From: Thalassomonas actiniarum
GTDB taxonomy: Bacteria > Pseudomonadota > Gammaproteobacteria > Enterobacterales > Alteromonadaceae
NCBI RefSeq assembly: GCF_000948975.2
Contig: NZ_CP059735.1
Coordinates: 2,852,001-2,916,000 of the forward strand
DNA length: 64,000 nucleotides
Direction of reading: 5' to 3'
Translations under genes and position numbers: made by a program
Part shown: positions 10,713 through 19,318 of the stretch, piece by piece
How positions within the stretch are numbered: the stretch's first letter is position 1
How the letters are laid out: every line of letters begins with the position of its first letter
The notes under the pieces: model-generated
What the model saw: the letters and a program-made list of their open reading frames with translations, nothing else
Database searches by the model: none
What the model was told of the DNA's origin: nothing

Positions 10713-10925
10713 TAATACCAATTGCATTAAGCAGATGAGAAAATTCGGTGAGGATAAATTTTCAAAAAAAACCTTTATCGTTCCGGACTAAAGCTAAGCA
10801 CCAGCATCCATGCAGGCGAGGCGTTTGATTGAGCAATAGCAAGCGATTGTGATTGAAAACAACACAGGACTTGGAGATTTAGACCATCCGAAGATGGTTA
10901 GATATTTAATAAAATTGGTATAATA
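10713..10925. mobile_element. MITE-like element with terminal inverted repeats
   Basis: The left end TAATACCAATTGCATTAA and the right end, read on the other strand as TATTATACCAATTTTATTAAA, match over about 15 positions. The roughly 213-bp interior has no reading frame worth calling but contains a small hairpin, ACCATC and GATGGT, near the right end. The left end abuts the DUF3750 stop codon. This layout suits a non-autonomous miniature element; no transposase is present in the window. Confidence 0.6.
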
Positions 10926-10990
10926 CAGGGTAAGGCAAGCTTTTTTTGGCAATGGCGATATTTAGAATAAAGGGTCTTACGGGAAAAACT

Positions 10991-11707
10991 ATGGTTAAAC
11001 CACACAGATATTTTAACCTTGGCCGACACGCATTGATGCTGGTGTTTTCCTGCATTTGTTTTACCGTATCGGCCGGGCAGGAAAAATCAGGCATACCGAC
11101 TGGCTTTGTTGACCTTGAACAGCTTATACCAACCCTGGAGGTAGAGTTAAGATATTACGGTAAAGACAACTTTGTCGGTGAGGCTATCCCCGGATATAAT
11201 AAGCCCAAAGCGATACTGACCAAAAAAGCCGCCACGGCCTTAAAACAGGCGCAGGAGGAATTGCTTAAATTCGGACTGGGACTTAAGGTCTATGACGCCT
11301 ACCGGCCGCAACGGGCTGTCGATTTTTTTGTCCGCTGGGCAGAGGATCTCAAAAATACCAAGATGAAACAGCGTTATTACCCGCAAGTCGCTAAAAAAGA
11401 TCTGTTCACTCATGGCTATATCGCGGCAAAATCCGGTCATTCACGCGGCAGTACCGTTGATGTGACGTTAGTTTCCCTGATCGGGGGGAAAGCAACCGAG
11501 CTGGATATGGGCACGACCTGGGATTATTTCAGTGTCAAATCCTGGCCCGCCAACCTGGCGCTGAGTGCGCAGCAAAGGGCGAACCGTATGTTGTTGCAAC
11601 AAGTGATGCTCAGGCAGGGTTTTAAGTTCCTGGAAGAAGAATGGTGGCATTTTACTTTACAAGGTGAGCCTTTTAGCGAGCAATATTTTGATTTTGCCAT
11701 TGAATAA
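10991..11707 (+). CDS. D-alanyl-D-alanine dipeptidase, VanX/DdpX type
   Basis: Zinc dipeptidase predicted to hydrolyse D-Ala-D-Ala in the periplasm. The SGHSRGSTVDVTL motif supplies the His and Asp zinc ligands, and EEWWHF gives the catalytic Glu and third ligand. YDAYRPQRAV is the usual VanX arginine segment. The N-terminal FNLGRHALMLVFSCICFTVSAG looks like a signal peptide. Two earlier in-frame starts exist (TTG 10946, ATG 10952), but the ATG at 10991 has a better GGGA site. No vanHA-like genes adjoin it, so a peptidoglycan-recycling role is more plausible than vancomycin resistance. Confidence 0.85.
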   Translation: MVKPHRYFNLGRHALMLVFSCICFTVSAGQEKSGIPTGFVDLEQLIPTLEVELRYYGKDNFVGEAIPGYNKPKAILTKKAATALKQAQEELLKFGLGLKVYDAYRPQRAVDFFVRWAEDLKNTKMKQRYYPQVAKKDLFTHGYIAAKSGHSRGSTVDVTLVSLIGGKATELDMGTTWDYFSVKSWPANLALSAQQRANRMLLQQVMLRQGFKFLEEEWWHFTLQGEPFSEQYFDFAIE

Positions 11708-11822
11708 GTTACCTTTGTTTCGGGCAGTTCAGCCAAAAGCAAATACTTGTTGCAAGGCGAATAAAAAATGCCGTGATTGGCTATAGTAATTAAAGAGTAA
11801 TTTACGTGAAGGTGTGAAAGCT

Positions 11823-12575
11823 ATGCTCAAGTCTTTGCTAATGGCTTTGTTAAATGTTTTCCTGGTGTTATTGTTTGTTGTCGGCAGTGACTATGCCCGG
11901 GCGAAACGGCTGGATGTGACTGTCGGCTGGACTAAACCTCCTTACGTCATTGAGCAGGGGGATACCGGATTTGAACTAGAATTGGTCCGGGCCATTTTTA
12001 AACAAATGGGTCATCAATTAAATTTTATCTATTTACCTTTTGGCCGTTCCTACGACTTAGTGAAACTGGGCAAGGTGGATGTCGGCATGACCTTAAGCAG
12101 TAAGTTGGATATCTCTCCGGCCAAATTCAGCGAACCTTATATTATTTACCAAAATGTCGCGATAAGCCTTAAAGGACGCGGCATTAGCATAAAGGAAATT
12201 TCCGAGTTGCAAAGGTATTCTATCGTCGGTTTTCAAAATGCCAATTTTATTTTAGGGGAGCAATACAGCAAAGCGGTGCAGTCCAGCCCTTTTTATGTCG
12301 AACTGCCCGAGCAGAAAAAACAGGTAGAAATGTTACTCAAAGGCAGAACCGATGTGGTGGTGATGGACGTTAATATTTTTAACTATTTAAGCAAGGAATT
12401 TCTCGGTAAAAGCCATATGGCAAATGTTGATGTTCACAAGATTTTTCCAACAAACCCTTATCGTTTGGGTTTCCTGGATGACGGCCTCAGGCTGGAGTTT
12501 GACAGACATTGGCAAAAGTTCAGGAATACCGAGCAATACCAGCTGCTGTTGCAGCAGTATGACTTTCTGCAATAA
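11823..12575 (+). CDS. orphan family 3 solute-binding protein (SBP_bac_3)
   Basis: A 250-residue periplasmic protein with a signal peptide (LLMALLNVFLVLLFVVGSDYARA) followed by a PBPb-type fold: VTVGWTKPPYVIEQGDTGFELELVRAIFKQMG, then GKVDVGMTLS and FSEPYIIY. No permease or ATPase is adjacent, so this is an orphan of the kind common in these marine genera and may not serve transport. A GTG at 11814 is also in frame; the ATG at 11823 has better spacing to GAAGG. It converges on the UrtA-like pseudogene. Confidence 0.75.
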   Translation: MLKSLLMALLNVFLVLLFVVGSDYARAKRLDVTVGWTKPPYVIEQGDTGFELELVRAIFKQMGHQLNFIYLPFGRSYDLVKLGKVDVGMTLSSKLDISPAKFSEPYIIYQNVAISLKGRGISIKEISELQRYSIVGFQNANFILGEQYSKAVQSSPFYVELPEQKKQVEMLLKGRTDVVVMDVNIFNYLSKEFLGKSHMANVDVHKIFPTNPYRLGFLDDGLRLEFDRHWQKFRNTEQYQLLLQQYDFLQ

Positions 12576-12608
12576 CGATTTGTTGCTGACCGTACTCACC
12601 TTCAACCG

Positions 12609-13521
12609 CTAATTTTTGTCTAACTCATTCAGGTAATTTTTCAAAGCATCAAATTCATACCGGCCGCCGTGACCGCCTGGGCCCAGAGATAAAGCCCGAT
12701 ATAGGCGGCTTCCATAGGATCATTAATGACCCTGTGCTGTTCGAAGCGGCTTTTAAAGGCGTGAACAAAATTTATATTCTCCCGGCTGTTAATACTTTGA
12801 AAATAATTCCAGGCGGCATAGTGACCCGCCAGCAACTTACTGCCGATGGTTTTAACTGCCGGATATCCCTGATGACCGAGGATACATCGTTTGAGCCCTG
12901 GGGCAGGTAGATTTCGGCCAAAGGGGTAACTCCCCGTTTTTTTAATAAATCTTTAATGATCATATTGGCGGCCCGGGGAAAAATATAATCAGAGCCGAGC
13001 AGGTAAACTCTTTGCCCCAGGTTTTCCTGCGCCCAGTGGATACTGGGAATAATTTGCTGGTTAGGGGCTGCACCGGTATAGATAATATTGGGGGATTGCT
13101 CCAGTCCTTCATATTGCACCGGATAAAAGAGTAAATGTTGGTACTGCTCCACCACAGGTTTTACCGCTTTTCTGCTGGCAGAGGTCCAGCAGCCGAAAAT
13201 CACCGGCACCCGGTCCTGGACAATCAGCTGTTTGGCCTTGGCGGTAAATTGATCCCAGCTGGAAGCGCCGTCGGCGATCACCGGCTGTAATGGCCGTCCT
13301 AACACGCCTCCCGAGCGGTTGATTTCTTCTATTGCCAGGGTAAGGGCATCAACCCGGTCTTTTTCACTAAAGGCCATGGTCCCGGTCAGGGAATGGAGAA
13401 TACCGACTTTGACAGGCTGGCGGCTATTATCGCTGCAGGATAATATCAGGGGGCTTATTAAAGCAAGCGTGAGCAGGATGAATGTTGTTATTGGTCTGTG
13501 TCTTTGCATTGCTGGCGTCAC
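12609..13521 (-). pseudogene. decayed UrtA/AmiC-type solute-binding protein
   Basis: The N-terminal 230 residues read well as a urea/amide ABC substrate-binding protein: lipobox-like LILSCSD, VGILHSLTGTMAFSEK, EEINRSGGVLGRPLQP, FGCWTSASRKAVKPV, YPVQYEGLEQSPNIIY and GSDYIFPRAAN. The frame is then lost near 12850. LAGHYAAWNYFQSI...NDPMEAAYIGLYLWAQAV, a conserved later part of the family, resumes at once in another frame, so an estimated 60-80 residues of the middle are missing. A second shift near 12660 leads to a stop at 12609, short of the family's usual end. Multiple lesions make a sequencing artefact unlikely. Confidence 0.75.
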
Positions 13522-13546
13522 CGGGAAGTTGCCGGCTATTTGCTGA

Positions 13547-14302
13547 TTACTGCCAGTCTTTGAGACCGTATTTTTGTAAAATGCCGGCTAATTCGCCATT
13601 TGTGCGCATTTTGCTAAAGCCCTCTGCAAATAACCGAATGTATTCCCTGGCGTTGGCTTTGTTGGGAGAGCAGGCAATATAAAGAGGCTGGCCATCGGTA
13701 ACACTGCCAACGGAGATAATATCTTTATCATGACCAAGTTCGCGTAGTTTGGCATCCATGACAATATCGTATTCAATGATGACATCGAGCCTGCCGGACA
13801 TCAACTTACCGATATTTTGCCTTAAGGCCTTATTGGCAAAAACAATTTGCACCTTGTCTGTGTCTTTATTGCGGGCGATATAGTCTTCGAGTACCTGAGT
13901 GTAGGCATAATCGCCGATAACCCCGAGGCGGATATTGCGCAGGGAGTCGATGCCCCGGTAACGCCAGGCACTTTCTTTTTTGATGTAGAAAACCGGTTTG
14001 ATAAAACCCCAGGGTTCTTGGGTAAAGACAAAGTCGGGGGCGTCATTGTGATCGGCGCCGACCACGCAGTCATAGCGGCCCTTGCGCACCATTTTTAAGC
14101 TGCCGCGCCAGGGCAGGGTCTGGTAGTCCAGGCTGTGACCATTTTCGACAAGGATCTTTTTTGCTATTTCAATCATATAACCGGGATTTGCTGCGCCGGG
14201 TCTGCCATTGACGGGATACCATTCATCGGCGCGTATGGTGACAACATCGCCATAGCCGGGGGAGCTGAGTAATATCAGTAGGATCACGAGTGGTTTTAAC
14301 AT
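13547..14302 (-). CDS. orphan family 3 solute-binding protein (SBP_bac_3)
   Basis: A 251-residue exported protein: the signal peptide LKPLVILLILLSSPGYG is followed by IRADEWYPVNGRPGAANPGYMIEIAKKIL, GRYDCVVGADHNDAPDF and a C-terminal LAGILQKYGL, the standard PBPb layout. The ATG at 14302 has AAGGGG seven bases upstream and is preferred to a start at 14440 that would add 46 unrelated residues. No transporter subunits adjoin. It lies 25 bp downstream of the 5' end of the UrtA-like pseudogene, on the same strand. Confidence 0.78.
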   Translation of the reverse strand: MLKPLVILLILLSSPGYGDVVTIRADEWYPVNGRPGAANPGYMIEIAKKILVENGHSLDYQTLPWRGSLKMVRKGRYDCVVGADHNDAPDFVFTQEPWGFIKPVFYIKKESAWRYRGIDSLRNIRLGVIGDYAYTQVLEDYIARNKDTDKVQIVFANKALRQNIGKLMSGRLDVIIEYDIVMDAKLRELGHDKDIISVGSVTDGQPLYIACSPNKANAREYIRLFAEGFSKMRTNGELAGILQKYGLKDWQ

Positions 14303-14584
14303 GGGTTGGCCCCTTGAAATTTCTGGCTCGCATATCCCGCCCCTGATCCCTTGCGTGATTGGGATTGTTGCTGCCTGATTGTACCTGGCGTTTACTCCTC
14401 TAGAGTATAGTCGAATATTATAACCAGAGGTTTCACTCAAAGGGGCTGATTAAGGTATGTTTTAAACAGCTTTTTAGCGTTAATGTCCGGGGCAGATCAC
14501 AGCTAAGTGCTTTGGCTTTTTATTTAGTTAAAATCTTGTTATCTTGGGTACTTAATCAACAAATAAGCGGTTAAAGGAATACTG

Positions 14585-15907
14585 ATGTTAGCTTTTTTAC
14601 CCCCTCGTAAGTCTCTGCTGTCGGCGGCAGCCTGTCTATTGTTCACGATTTTACCGGCCACCAGTTGGGCGCAAGTGCAGGTGATCCATGCCGGGCAATT
14701 ACTGGCTGTTCCGGGGCAGGCCCCTTTAAAGCAGCAAACCTTAGTGGTGACGGACGGTAAAATCACCGGGGTTTTTCCCGGGTATATCTCTCTGGATAAA
14801 TTTGCCGATGATGCCCGTTTAATCGACTTATCTTCCTCTTTTGTGATGCCGGGGTTAATGGATATGCATGTCCACCTCCAGGGGGAGTTAGGGCCGAATA
14901 ATGACAGTGAAACCTTACGCTTATCCGATGCCGATGTTGCCATGAAAAGCGTATTTTTTGCCGAGAAGACCCTGATGTCGGGCTTTACCACGGTGCGTGA
15001 TCTTGGCGCCAAACCCGAGCAAATTTATGCCCTGCGTGATGCCATCGACAAAGGCTGGGTGTCCGGGCCGAGAATTATTGCCGCCGGCAGGGTGTCTATC
15101 ACCGGCGGCCATGCCGATGTTGACGGGATGCGTGCGGACTTATTAGAAAAATTTACCGCCAAAACCGTTTGCGACGGCCCTTTTGATTGTCGCCGGGCCA
15201 CCCGCCGGGCGATCAAATTCGGCGCGGATTTGATAAAAATCACCTCAACCGGGGGAGTATTATCCGATACCAATACCGGCACCGGCGTGCAGATGACGGA
15301 TGGAGAACTTAAAGAAGTGGTAGAAACAGCCCATGGTTTAGGGCGAAAAGTTGCCAGCCATGCCCATGCGGCAGCGGGCATCAATGCGGCGCTGCGTGCC
15401 GGTGTCGACAGCATAGAACACGGCAGTTATGCCGATGAAGAAAGCATCCGCTTGTTTAAGCAAAGCGGCGCCTACCTGGTACCGACTTTGCTGGCGGGAG
15501 ATACTGTGGTGAATATGGCGAAAACGGCTGATTTTATGTCCGATGATATCAAAGCCAAGGCGATACGTGTCGGCGGTGACATGTTAAAGAACTTTTCCCG
15601 GGCACAGCGCGCCGGGGTGAATATTGCCTTTGGCACCGACAGCGGCGTCTCCAGGCATGGCGGGAATGCCAGAGAGGCGGTGCTGATGTTTGAAGGGGGC
15701 ATGAGCGCTGCGGAGATCTTAAAGTCGGCGACGGTTAATGCGGCCAAATTGATCGGTTATCAGGACAGTTTAGGTACGCTTGAAAAAGGCAAATTGGCGG
15801 ACATTATTGCCACCGGCATCAGCCCGCTTGAGGATATCAGCGCCTTGCTAACGGTTGATTTTGTGATGAAAGCAGGCAAAGTGGTAAAAGCACATGAGAA
15901 AAGCTAG
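14585..15907 (+). CDS. secreted amidohydrolase (imidazolonepropionase / prolidase-like)
   Basis: A 440-residue metal-dependent hydrolase with a signal peptide ending near ATSWA (residue 29). It shows the amidohydrolase superfamily ligands: MDMHVHLQ, FTTVRDLG, KITSTGGVLSDT with the carbamylated-Lys region, SHAHAAAGINAALRAGVDSIEHGS and GTDSGVSRHGG. Relatives include Xaa-Pro dipeptidases and carboxypeptidases of the Sgx9260 type; the substrate is not evident. A GNAT-like gene follows after 11 bp. Confidence 0.85.
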   Translation: MLAFLPPRKSLLSAAACLLFTILPATSWAQVQVIHAGQLLAVPGQAPLKQQTLVVTDGKITGVFPGYISLDKFADDARLIDLSSSFVMPGLMDMHVHLQGELGPNNDSETLRLSDADVAMKSVFFAEKTLMSGFTTVRDLGAKPEQIYALRDAIDKGWVSGPRIIAAGRVSITGGHADVDGMRADLLEKFTAKTVCDGPFDCRRATRRAIKFGADLIKITSTGGVLSDTNTGTGVQMTDGELKEVVETAHGLGRKVASHAHAAAGINAALRAGVDSIEHGSYADEESIRLFKQSGAYLVPTLLAGDTVVNMAKTADFMSDDIKAKAIRVGGDMLKNFSRAQRAGVNIAFGTDSGVSRHGGNAREAVLMFEGGMSAAEILKSATVNAAKLIGYQDSLGTLEKGKLADIIATGISPLEDISALLTVDFVMKAGKVVKAHEKS

Positions 15908-15918
15908 CATCCGCTGCC

Positions 15919-17097
15919 ATGGCTGTTGAGCAAGAGACTGATTTTGATATTTTATATCTGGACGCTATCTCCCGGGTAAGCGCCGATATCTGGGATGGCC
16001 TTTTTCAGCGCCGGGATCCCTTTGTGCGTCACGCCTATTTATCGGCGTTGGAGCAGTCAGACTGCGTTGGTGCCGACAGTGGCTGGCAGGTTTCACACCT
16101 GGTGGTTAAAAATCGCCAGGACGGCACTGTAGCGGCATTGATGCCGCTCTATATCAAGTCGCATTCTTTTGGCGAATATCTGTTTGACTGGTCCTGGGCC
16201 GAGGCTTATCAAAAACACGGCTTTGAATATTACCCCAAGCTGGTCAGTGCCATTCCTTTCACCCCGGTAGCGGGTGAGCGTCTGGCAATCGCCGGTGATT
16301 ACCAGGTTTACCAGAAAAAAATTGCTCGGCAGGTGACCCGGGCGCTGTTGAATAAAGCCCGGGAACTTAACGCGCAAACGGTGCAATGTTTCTTTTATCC
16401 GGAACAAGCCAATACAGCGGCCTTGTTGCAAACAAATAACTGGTTGCCGCGACGGGATGTCCAGTTTTACTGGTTTAATAGGGAGTACGCCGCTTTCAGT
16501 GATTATCTTGCGGCAATGAGCGCACGTAAGCGTAAAAACATCAAAAAAGAAAGAGCGCGGGTATTTGCCTCGGGTATCAGTTTTCACTGGCTAAGCGGCG
16601 CTGAAATGAATACTGAATTATGGCAGCAGTTTTTACGTTTTTACCAGGCGACCTATGCAAAACGTTCCGGCCACTATGGTTATTTAAATAAGCACTTTTT
16701 TACTGTGCTTGGCGAAACCATGGCGGACAATCTCTTGCTGCTTTTTGCCAAGCAGCAGGAGCAAATTGTCGCCGCGGCCTTGTTTTTTCGCGATCAACAA
16801 ACCCTCTACGGACGTTATTGGGGCTGCGAGCAGGAGTTTGATTTTTTGCACTTTGAAACCTGCTACTACCAGGGTATAGATTATTGTATCCGGCATAAGT
16901 TAAAGCGCTTTAATGCCGGGGTGCAGGGGGAGCATAAGGTCGCCAGGGGATTTACCCCGGTGTTTACTTATGGTGCTTACCAGATATTACGGCCGGACTT
17001 TAATGCCGCGATTGGCGATTTTCTTAAGCAGGAAGATGCCTACCTTGAGGGGTATTATCAGCTGATGCACACCAGGTTACCTTTTAAAGTAAAATAA
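15919..17097 (+). CDS. FemAB-like acyltransferase (PF04339/DUF482 type)
   Basis: The 392-residue protein has the acyltransferase pattern of the DUF482/FemAB-like family: WDGLFQRRDPFVRHAYLSALEQSD near residue 23, YIKSHSFGEYLFDWSWAEAY, MSARKRKNIKKERARV and a C-terminal NAGVQGEHKVARGF block. Family members are annotated as peptidoglycan-related N-acyltransferases, but the true substrate is unknown. It begins 11 bp after the amidohydrolase stop and is probably translated from the same message; the ribosome site is weak. Confidence 0.75.
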   Translation: MAVEQETDFDILYLDAISRVSADIWDGLFQRRDPFVRHAYLSALEQSDCVGADSGWQVSHLVVKNRQDGTVAALMPLYIKSHSFGEYLFDWSWAEAYQKHGFEYYPKLVSAIPFTPVAGERLAIAGDYQVYQKKIARQVTRALLNKARELNAQTVQCFFYPEQANTAALLQTNNWLPRRDVQFYWFNREYAAFSDYLAAMSARKRKNIKKERARVFASGISFHWLSGAEMNTELWQQFLRFYQATYAKRSGHYGYLNKHFFTVLGETMADNLLLLFAKQQEQIVAAALFFRDQQTLYGRYWGCEQEFDFLHFETCYYQGIDYCIRHKLKRFNAGVQGEHKVARGFTPVFTYGAYQILRPDFNAAIGDFLKQEDAYLEGYYQLMHTRLPFKVK

Positions 17098-17135
17098 CCC
17101 GGTGTTCGGTGCAGAGACAAGGGCTGCATATCGGA

Positions 17136-18059
17136 TCAAGCCTTGGCAGCCGACTTTTTCTTGTTAAGCTTTATCACCCCGGTGATCAGCGCGACTCCGG
17201 TTAAAATACAGCCGCCGCCAAGCAACATCGACGTAGTGACCACTTCATTAAGAAATAACGCGCCCCAGAATACGCCAAAGACGGGAATAAGGTAAGTCAC
17301 CGACATGGCATTGGCCGGTCCCAATGCGGCGATCAGCCGGAAAAAGATGATATAGGCGATGCCGGTACAGACGGTGCCCAGCAGCACCACCGAAGTGATG
17401 GCCAAAGCCGAAGGCATGCTTGTTGGCAGAAAAAACAAACTGACAGGCGTCAATAACATCGTAGCCGCTAACTGGCTGCCGCTTGCCTGGGCCAGGGGCT
17501 TGATATGGCTTAAGTACCTTTTGGTAAAGTTTGCCGAGATAGCGTAACACAATGCTGCCCCCATCACCGCCAGTACCGGCAGCAGTATATTGCTTTCTTC
17601 GCCGGCAGTTGGCGCGATGGCTATTTTGTCATACATAAGTAAATAGACGCCAAGGCAGCCGAGTATGATGCCAAACACGGCATTGAGACTGAGCTTGTCC
17701 TTAAACCATAAATAGGCGACCAGCACGCCGAACATGGGGGTAGTGGTATTTAAAATGGAGGTTAGCCCCGCCGATAAGGTTAAGGTGGCATAGCCGAATA
17801 ACACAAAGGGGATCGCGGTATTTAACGCCCCGACAACAAAGAGTTTCGGCCACTGTCCATTCAGCGCCTTTTGCTGGCGATAAAGAAATAATAGCGGTAC
17901 TAGCAGTAAGCTGGCGATCAGGGTGCGCATCGCCATAAACAGCACAGGGCCGAACTCAGGGCTGCCGATACGCATGAACATAAAGGAAGCGCCCCAAATA
18001 GAGGCGAGCAGAATTAATTCAAAGCCTTGTCTGGCTTGTATACCTTGGGGTGTTTTCAT
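17136..18059 (-). CDS. DMT superfamily (EamA) permease
   Basis: Ten-helix drug/metabolite transporter of 307 residues with the two EamA repeats: LILLASIWGASFMFMRIG at the N terminus, NTTTPMFGVLVAYLWFKDKL closing repeat 1, and YLIPVFGVFWGALFLNEVV closing repeat 2, ending in a Lys-rich tail. Inner membrane; substrate unknown. The ATG at 18059 is chosen because an upstream in-frame start at 18155 would overlap trmO by 61 bp. It is the last gene of an rcsF-trmO-DMT run. Confidence 0.85.
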   Translation of the reverse strand: MKTPQGIQARQGFELILLASIWGASFMFMRIGSPEFGPVLFMAMRTLIASLLLVPLLFLYRQQKALNGQWPKLFVVGALNTAIPFVLFGYATLTLSAGLTSILNTTTPMFGVLVAYLWFKDKLSLNAVFGIILGCLGVYLLMYDKIAIAPTAGEESNILLPVLAVMGAALCYAISANFTKRYLSHIKPLAQASGSQLAATMLLTPVSLFFLPTSMPSALAITSVVLLGTVCTGIAYIIFFRLIAALGPANAMSVTYLIPVFGVFWGALFLNEVVTTSMLLGGGCILTGVALITGVIKLNKKKSAAKA

Positions 18060-18094
18060 GGTTTGTTTCTTTTTTAAATACTGCTTATCGTCGT

Positions 18095-18814
18095 TTAACG
18101 GGCGATCTTTTCTATGGCGATAACTTCTGCCCGGGTCAGATCCTTCATCTGCCACAGGATATTAAACTGGTGTAAATGCATGCCATAGCGCTTATCGTCA
18201 GCCTGACCGCTTTTATAGGCCGGGCGCGGATCCTGGGCTAATACCTGGCTGATCAGCTGCTCAAGTTCGGGATATGCCTGGTGAAACTTAAGCAAATCCT
18301 GCTTTGCCTGGCTGGAGAAGCTGATGTTTAAGCTATCGGCAGGGGACTCCTGGGCAAAGCCGGCGCTGGCATCATACAGGGCGTCGGAATAAGGCACGTA
18401 AGGCTTGATATCGATGATCGGTGTCTGATCCAGCAGATCCAACCCCGAGATCCCGAGTTTGACGCTTTTGTTTTCCACCCGGATATCTTCGAGTTTTACC
18501 ACAGACATGCCTACCGGGTTTGGCCTGAAGGTCGAGCGGGTGGCAAGCACGCCGAGTTTTTTATTGCCCCCCAGGCGCGGCGGCCGCACCAGGGGCTTCC
18601 AGCCTTGTGCCGAAGTGCCGTGAAAAATGAACATCAGCCACAAATGACTAAATTGCTCCAGTCCGCGCACCAGTTCAATATTATTGGCCTGGCCTGCCAA
18701 CTCGATATGGCCTTTGGCGGCACTGACGATGCCCGGCTGGCGCGGGATGGCAAATTTTTCTTTATAGGGGGAGCTGACGTAACCTATGATATCCAGGGTA
18801 ATTTGTTGATTCAT
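18095..18814 (-). CDS. trmO: tRNA (N6-threonylcarbamoyladenosine37-N6)-methyltransferase
   Basis: Methylates t6A37 in tRNA using S-adenosylmethionine (TsaA/YaeB family). The 239 residues contain the family motifs GYVSSPYKEKFAIPRQPG near the N terminus, RPPRLGGNKKLGVLATRS, FRPNPVGMSVV and LDLLDQTPIIDIKPYVPYSD. The start codon immediately follows the rcsF stop codon (18815), giving tight translational coupling. The rcsF-trmO order is also known from enterobacteria. Confidence 0.95.
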   Translation of the reverse strand: MNQQITLDIIGYVSSPYKEKFAIPRQPGIVSAAKGHIELAGQANNIELVRGLEQFSHLWLMFIFHGTSAQGWKPLVRPPRLGGNKKLGVLATRSTFRPNPVGMSVVKLEDIRVENKSVKLGISGLDLLDQTPIIDIKPYVPYSDALYDASAGFAQESPADSLNISFSSQAKQDLLKFHQAYPELEQLISQVLAQDPRPAYKSGQADDKRYGMHLHQFNILWQMKDLTRAEVIAIEKIAR

Positions 18815-19216
18815 TTATTGTCCGAGCACCTGGTAAGCTTTGGCATAACACACCCGTAAGCTGATGCACTGCGCCGATTTTATCTCGGTGCAGCCGGTAA
18901 AGATCACCGCGTTGGCCTTTTTTTCATCCGCCTGACGTCTGGCCTCGGTACGGGCGTTGATCTCATCCGCGGCGGCATGGTGGGGTTTTAACTGACAATC
19001 CTGGCCTTCCACCAGGCCGATATACCTGTGGTCCCCGGGAAATTCCTGCTCATTTTGATAAATTTTAACCCGGGTCGGGGAGAAGTATTCCCTGAAGTTT
19101 TCTTCATCCAGGTTGGTGGACACTTGATACTGGCTGCTGCAGCCGCCAAGCAGGGCCGCGGCAAGGAAACTAACGGTGAGGGTAAATTTTTGCGATGACA
19201 TTTTCCGAGAGAGCAT
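18815..19216 (-). CDS. rcsF: RcsF-like outer-membrane stress-sensor lipoprotein
   Basis: A 133-residue lipoprotein: hydrophobic leader and lipobox LLGGC near residue 26, then VKIYQNEQEF, GLVEGQDCQ, KKANAVIFTGC and CISLRVCYAKAY. The four later cysteines match the disulfide core of RcsF, which signals envelope damage to the Rcs phosphorelay in enterobacteria. No other rcs genes are in the window, so its partner here is unknown. The start at 19216 has an AGG site six bases upstream; an ATG at 19201 is possible. Confidence 0.85.
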   Translation of the reverse strand: MLSRKMSSQKFTLTVSFLAAALLGGCSSQYQVSTNLDEENFREYFSPTRVKIYQNEQEFPGDHRYIGLVEGQDCQLKPHHAAADEINARTEARRQADEKKANAVIFTGCTEIKSAQCISLRVCYAKAYQVLGQ

Positions 19217-19318
19217 AAATAACCTACTAAATAATTTAAGGCCTTAGTTTACAGGTTTTTCCGCTGTGACAAAACCGGTAGGGGGATTGTTGTCTAACGC
19301 CATCACCCCGGCGGCAGC

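Noticed and set aside
10991-11707. Vancomycin resistance determinant
   Set aside because: The product is VanX-like, but no vanH, vanA-type ligase or vanRS genes adjoin; such dipeptidases are common in Gram-negative bacteria for D-Ala-D-Ala recycling.
12641-12835. Separate small gene starting MLAGHYAAWNYF
   Set aside because: It is the displaced later part of the UrtA-like protein, in a shifted frame, with no ribosome site of its own.
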